Origin: Aquimarina sp. BL5
GTDB lineage: Bacteria > Bacteroidota > Bacteroidia > Flavobacteriales > Flavobacteriaceae
Length of the DNA: 64,000 nt
NCBI RefSeq assembly: GCF_003443675.1
Contig: NZ_CP031963.1
Coordinates: forward strand, 3,185,501 to 3,249,500
Direction: 5' to 3'
Part shown: positions 61,973 through 64,000 of the stretch, piece by piece
How positions within the stretch are numbered: the first letter of the stretch is position 1
Layout of the letters: each line of letters begins with the position of its first letter
Notes under the pieces: model-generated
What the model saw: only the letters and a program-made list of their open reading frames with translations
What the model was told of the DNA's origin: nothing
The model's database searches: none
Program-made: the position numbers and the translations under genes

Positions 61973-63481
61973 ATGAATATCAAAAAACTTACAGTAGTAT
62001 CTATTGCTTTTTTATCAAGCATATCTATATCTGCACAAACCATAAGTTCTAAAGTAGTCGATAAAAAAACAAACGAACCTATCCCTTACGCGACCATTCA
62101 ATATGCAGAAAATGGAGGTGTAATTACAAATGAAGAAGGGATGTTTAGTTTTACATTAGATCAACGATCTATAAAAATAGACTCTATCTACATCTCTTCT
62201 ATGGGGTATGAAAAAGTTGGTATTACATTAAACTCCATTACCGATAATATTATCTATATAGAACCAAAAGCTATAGAACTCAGTGGTGTGTTTATCTCTA
62301 ATAAAAATCTGAGCATCGATGAGATTATTGATAATGTAAAAGAGAATGTAGATCAAAACTACAGTAAAGATTTGTCACATAAAAAGCTTTTTTATAGACA
62401 ATCAGACTTTAGTGATCTGCATAAAATGAATATAAAATTCAAAAAATCTACCATCAAAGAGTTTAACAAGAAGTTTATAGATAGTGTGCTATCCATTATC
62501 CCAAGAAAATCTGCTTACTATACAGAAGCGTTATGTGATCTCTATGGTAATTTTGACAAGCAAAAACTAAATATCATTAAAGGTGCAGAACTCTATGACA
62601 AAAGTAATGATGGTTCTATGGAGGCACTATCCGACAAGTTGGAAGAAATTTTAAAAAAGAACGTAAAGCCAAACTCATATCTAAAGATAAAATCAGGTTG
62701 GATTCTTGGTACTAAAGTACAAATGGACTCTATTTTTGATGCCAATGAAGAAGCTGCAGAGGTAAAAAGCGAAGTAGAGAAGCCTAATAAAAATGAAGAA
62801 AACTATTTTCTTAAATACAGAAAATCATCGCTACAAGATTTACTATCTAGTATGTTTTTTCAGGAAGATTCTAAACTCAATTTTATGGAAAAATCTAGTC
62901 GATATAAGTTCGAACTAATAGATTATACGACCATAGATGATAGTAGTGTTTATATTATCAATTTCGAACCTAAAAGAGGGGCCGATTTTAAGGGAACAAT
63001 CTATGTAAACACGCAGGATTTTGCCATTATGAGAGTTGATTATAAGAATGTAAAAAACCTTAAGAATTTTGGTTTACTTGGCGTTAGTTATCACGACACA
63101 ATGTATAAAGGTAAAACGATCTTTGCCAAAGGTGCGGATGGTAAATACAGTGTGCGTTATATAGAAAAGACAACAGGAAACGTTTTTGGGCTTGATCGTC
63201 CGCTTAAAATTATCGAGAAAAACAAGTTTGTAAAAGGAAGGCGTAAACAAAATGAGTTATCGTTAGGACTGGATATTGGTGCAGGTGAAATCAGTAAATA
63301 TGAAGTCGTTGTTTTCGATTCTAAACCTATTACAGAAAGTCAGTATGAAAGTAGTAAAGAAAACAAAACCATCAAACCGCAGTACCTCTCTAAATACGAC
63401 CCTGACTTCTGGAAAGGATATAACATCATAGAACCGAATACCGCGATTAAACAGTTTACGGCGATTGAAGGAGGATTATAA
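61973..63481 (+). CDS. CarboxypepD_reg-like exported protein, paralogue 1
   Basis: A 502-residue protein. Signal peptide 1-21 and a CarboxypepD_reg-like beta-sandwich (about 22-108; TISSKVVDKKTNEPIPYATI). A long helical/beta region follows, with no enzyme motif. The C-terminal half contains strands such as VYIINFEPKRGADFKGTIYV, reminiscent of DUF5686-like outer-membrane proteins without their barrel. Function unknown. A paralogue starts 232 bases downstream. Confidence 0.8.
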   Translation: MNIKKLTVVSIAFLSSISISAQTISSKVVDKKTNEPIPYATIQYAENGGVITNEEGMFSFTLDQRSIKIDSIYISSMGYEKVGITLNSITDNIIYIEPKAIELSGVFISNKNLSIDEIIDNVKENVDQNYSKDLSHKKLFYRQSDFSDLHKMNIKFKKSTIKEFNKKFIDSVLSIIPRKSAYYTEALCDLYGNFDKQKLNIIKGAELYDKSNDGSMEALSDKLEEILKKNVKPNSYLKIKSGWILGTKVQMDSIFDANEEAAEVKSEVEKPNKNEENYFLKYRKSSLQDLLSSMFFQEDSKLNFMEKSSRYKFELIDYTTIDDSSVYIINFEPKRGADFKGTIYVNTQDFAIMRVDYKNVKNLKNFGLLGVSYHDTMYKGKTIFAKGADGKYSVRYIEKTTGNVFGLDRPLKIIEKNKFVKGRRKQNELSLGLDIGAGEISKYEVVVFDSKPITESQYESSKENKTIKPQYLSKYDPDFWKGYNIIEPNTAIKQFTAIEGGL

Positions 63482-63712
63482 AATATAAATTGGATTTTGC
63501 TAATTCTGCTGAATCTATCAAAACATAGTCAAAGTCATCAAATCATTTGGTTCAAAAGGGATTTTATTCAATGTATTTGTTATAAATCAGTAAACATCTC
63601 GTCTTATTTTAAGAATATATTACCATAATTGTATTCTTTTTCGTTGTAACTATGTAATAGATATAATGGAATCTATACTTTTATTGTGTAATTTTATGAA
63701 TCTACTGATGCT

Positions 63713-64000
63713 ATGAAAATGAATAAAATTATGTTACTAATCCTTAGTATAGGGATGGTATCTTCTTCTATAAAAGCTCAAAAAATTAGCTCTAAGGTTG
63801 TTGATAGAAAAACTAATCAACCTATACCTTATGCTACCATACAGATTGGAGAGAATCAAGGGGTGGTAACTAACGAAGAAGGAAGTTTTAGCATTACGCT
63901 AGATGATATAAAATCCAAAATAGATTCCATCTACATTTCCTCTATGGGTTATTCTACGGTGGGCGTTGCTGTAACAAGTATTACAGATAGTATTATCTAT
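63713..64000 (+). CDS. CarboxypepD_reg-like exported protein, paralogue 2 (3' end outside window)
   Basis: The first 96 codons are visible. A signal peptide (to about residue 23, SSSIKAQ) is followed by KISSKVVDRKTNQPIPYATI and IDSIYISSMGYSTVGV. It is very similar to the upstream gene from the signal cleavage site on, so a tandem duplication. ATG at 63719 is an alternative start. Confidence 0.8.
   Translation, partial: MKMNKIMLLILSIGMVSSSIKAQKISSKVVDRKTNQPIPYATIQIGENQGVVTNEEGSFSITLDDIKSKIDSIYISSMGYSTVGVAVTSITDSIIY

Noticed and set aside
1..64000. CRISPR arrays, tRNA or rRNA genes, prophage or complete insertion sequences
   Set aside because: No regular spacer-repeat array, no cloverleaf-like stretch with CCA-end context, and no transposase or phage structural gene was seen.

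Overview
The window is AT-rich bacterial chromosome from a member of the Bacteroidota, most likely a marine Flavobacteriaceae; an Aquimarina-like genus is my inference. Signs are Bacteroidota-type promoters (TTG, about 20 bases, TAnnTTTG), few Shine-Dalgarno sites, lipoproteins with acidic residues after the lipidated Cys, type IX secretion (T9SS) tails, FecI/FecR/TonB-receptor signalling, a Bat operon and a BlaI/BlaR1 pair. It reads as core chromosome with accessory islands. I saw no rRNA, tRNA, prophage, complete insertion sequence or CRISPR array.

Layout. 1-8 kb: the 5' part of ricT, trhO, a 28-codon small ORF, recA, an ECF sigma with an anti-sigma/barrel fusion, plsC and trpS. 8-15 kb: a palindromic repeat, a PAF-acetylhydrolase-like lipase, BlaI/BlaR1 behind three operator palindromes, a Cys-rich lipoprotein, pheS and a ceramidase-like membrane protein. 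15-24 kb: an apparent signalling/envelope module with two divergent operons around an ECF sigma gene. One holds a transglutaminase-7TM protein, an ATP-grasp ligase and an outer-membrane barrel; the other holds FecR and a TonB-dependent receptor. 24-28 kb: CvpA, then a SulP transporter with a carbonic anhydrase. 28-38 kb: the Bat/MoxR operon, with a flavin reductase gene inserted between batA and batB. 38-49 kb: SDR, AlbA_2-like protein, hydrolases, a Kelch lipoprotein, a secreted GH16 glycanase, an exonuclease and a serine hydrolase. 49-58 kb: a LytTR two-component system, ogt, a CNNM/CorC protein, a PET-hydrolase-like secreted esterase, a DinB/cytochrome c/TerB/hemB cluster and a decayed ABC transporter locus. 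58-64 kb: a 1000-residue VWA/TonB-plug/TPR protein and two tandem CarboxypepD_reg paralogues.

How genes work together. The clearest new signal is a bipartite motif, GGTAGGGTATTT-N9-CCGGTTATA, identical at all 21 defined positions in front of both operons flanking the ECF sigma gene at 19891. The sigma gene itself has a perfect housekeeping promoter. This predicts that one sigma/anti-sigma/receptor circuit drives the transglutaminase-7TM/ATP-grasp/barrel operon. Other points of interest are a candidate polyester (PET-like) hydrolase with its full catalytic triad, a roughly 170-bp dispersed element whose two copies show compensatory changes in two hairpins, and two very small transcription units.
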